This document shows positions 40,769 through 41,255 of a DNA stretch of 41,255 nt, one piece after another; within the stretch, counting starts at the first letter, position 1; every line of letters starts with the position of its first letter. The notes beneath the pieces are model-generated. The model worked only from the letters and a program-made list of their open reading frames with translations. It made no database searches and was not told where the DNA came from. The position numbers and the translations under genes were made by a program. Source of the stretch: Anaerolineae bacterium (lineage in GTDB: Bacteria; Chloroflexota; Anaerolineae; J036; Brachytrichaceae); contig JAIMBB010000016.1 of the NCBI GenBank assembly GCA_023511655.1, positions 1 to 41,255 on the forward strand, written 5' to 3'.

Positions 40769-41255
40769 ATGATCGCAGTGATTGACTATGGCGCAGGCAA
40801 CCTGCGCAACGTGTGCAAGGCGCTGGAGCATGTCGGCGCCGATTTGACGCTGACCGACGATCCGCGCGTGCTTGAGCACGCCGATAAGCTGGTGTTGCCG
40901 GGCGTCGGTGCCTTCGCCGATTGCCGGCACGGGCTGAAGGCGCGCGGGCTGTTCGAGCCACTGCGCGCCCTGGCTGCCGCCGGCAAGCCCTTGCTCGGCA
41001 TCTGCGTCGGCATGCAACTGTTGTTCGACGTCGGCGAGGAGATGGGCGAATGGGAGGGCCTGGGCCTGATCCCCGGCCGCGTCGTCCGCTTTCACTTTGC
41101 CCAGACCGCGCTTGCGACTTCGAACGCCGAGTCACCATCCCATTTGAAAGTCCCGCACATCGGTTGGAACCAGTTGTGGTTGAAGCAGCCCGCGCATCCG
41201 TTGCTGGCCGGCCTGCGCGACGGCGACTACGCCTACTTCGTTCACTCGTATCACC
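40769..41255 (+). CDS. hisH: Imidazole glycerol phosphate synthase glutamine amidotransferase subunit, cut by window end
   Basis: The first ~162 residues are present; the rest lies beyond the window. Class-I glutaminase that feeds ammonia to HisF. VIDYGAGNLRNVCKALEHVG at the N-terminus, LVLPGVGAFADC, the nucleophile Cys in LLGICVGMQLLFDVGEE, GLIPGRVVRF, VPHIGWNQLW, and the start of the YFVHSYH region just before the catalytic His. GGAG lies 4 nt before the ATG. It closes the hisB-rsmI-tgt-methyltransferase-hisH run; a 25-nt gap separates it from the methyltransferase gene. Confidence 0.95.
   Translation, partial: MIAVIDYGAGNLRNVCKALEHVGADLTLTDDPRVLEHADKLVLPGVGAFADCRHGLKARGLFEPLRALAAAGKPLLGICVGMQLLFDVGEEMGEWEGLGLIPGRVVRFHFAQTALATSNAESPSHLKVPHIGWNQLWLKQPAHPLLAGLRDGDYAYFVHSYH

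Noticed and set aside
1-41255. tRNA, rRNA, CRISPR arrays, transposases or phage genes
   Set aside because: Looked for T-loop motifs, spaced direct repeats of CRISPR size and transposase motifs on both strands; found none that hold up by eye.

Overview
The window looks like a high-GC (about 60-65%) Chloroflexota genome, probably of the Anaerolineae type. This placement is inferred from gene content: F420 synthesis genes, Rex, mreBC, a MetV-MetF fusion, a protoglobin, a CHAT/NB-ARC/TPR signalling protein, a PspA/NfeD/SPFH cluster, and short heptameric repeats between genes. No rRNA, tRNA, CRISPR array, phage gene or transposase was recognised. Most genes are housekeeping and are packed into short operons on both strands.

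The first ~1 kb does not belong with the rest. Bases 1-~330 encode a moderate-GC, Firmicutes-like GH43 C-terminal domain. Bases ~300-425 are C/G homopolymer junk. Bases ~440-~1000 encode a proteobacterial TonB-receptor fragment, and at ~985-1010 the sequence switches abruptly to the antisense of a TPR protein. This reads as an assembly chimera, so the first reverse-strand gene is truncated at its C-terminus.

Layout. 1.0-5.4 kb (-): promoter, winged-helix/TPR regulator, membrane protein, large CHAT-NB-ARC-TPR protein. 5.7-9.2 kb: circularly permuted ATP-grasp-like protein, MetV-MetF fusion, proC. 9.5-12.0 kb: mreB, mreC, a large hairpin terminator, trxA. 12.3-14.6 kb: MBL-fold hydrolase and a solute-binding lipoprotein. 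14.7-18.3 kb: cofD-cofC (F420), a MocA-like nucleotidyltransferase and a GT4 glycosyltransferase. 18.3-19.5 kb: rex and a small lipoprotein with a clear promoter and terminator. 19.6-25.4 kb (-): beta-propeller, trpA, flavin reductase, ilvA, glycerate 2-kinase, DUF4349 lipoprotein. 25.6-28.9 kb (+): pspA, a membrane/coiled-coil protein, nfeD and an SPFH protein, a likely envelope-stress module. 29.1-32.1 kb: purK, a CinA-type protein, an unrecognised GT-like protein. 32.2-35.6 kb: sucC-hisG-hisC. 35.7-37.2 kb (-): a MarR regulator with a Cys-rich tail, a monothiol glutaredoxin-like protein and a protoglobin, controlled by a palindrome at the MarR start. 37.5-41.3 kb: hisB-rsmI-tgt-like-16S rRNA methyltransferase-hisH (cut by the window end).

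Three parts seem most worth attention. (1) A homologue of the Rmt/Arm aminoglycoside-resistance 16S rRNA (m7G1405) methyltransferases sits in a housekeeping operon with RsmI, which modifies C1402 of the same helix. (2) The MarR-Cys/glutaredoxin-like/protoglobin operon looks like a compact gas or redox sensing system. (3) The CHAT-NB-ARC-TPR protein is encoded with a membrane protein and a winged-helix protein in a three-gene unit that resembles caspase-like STAND signalling or defence systems. Several genes also carry a TACAAT-like -10 box only 6-9 nt before the start codon and no Shine-Dalgarno, suggesting leaderless transcripts.
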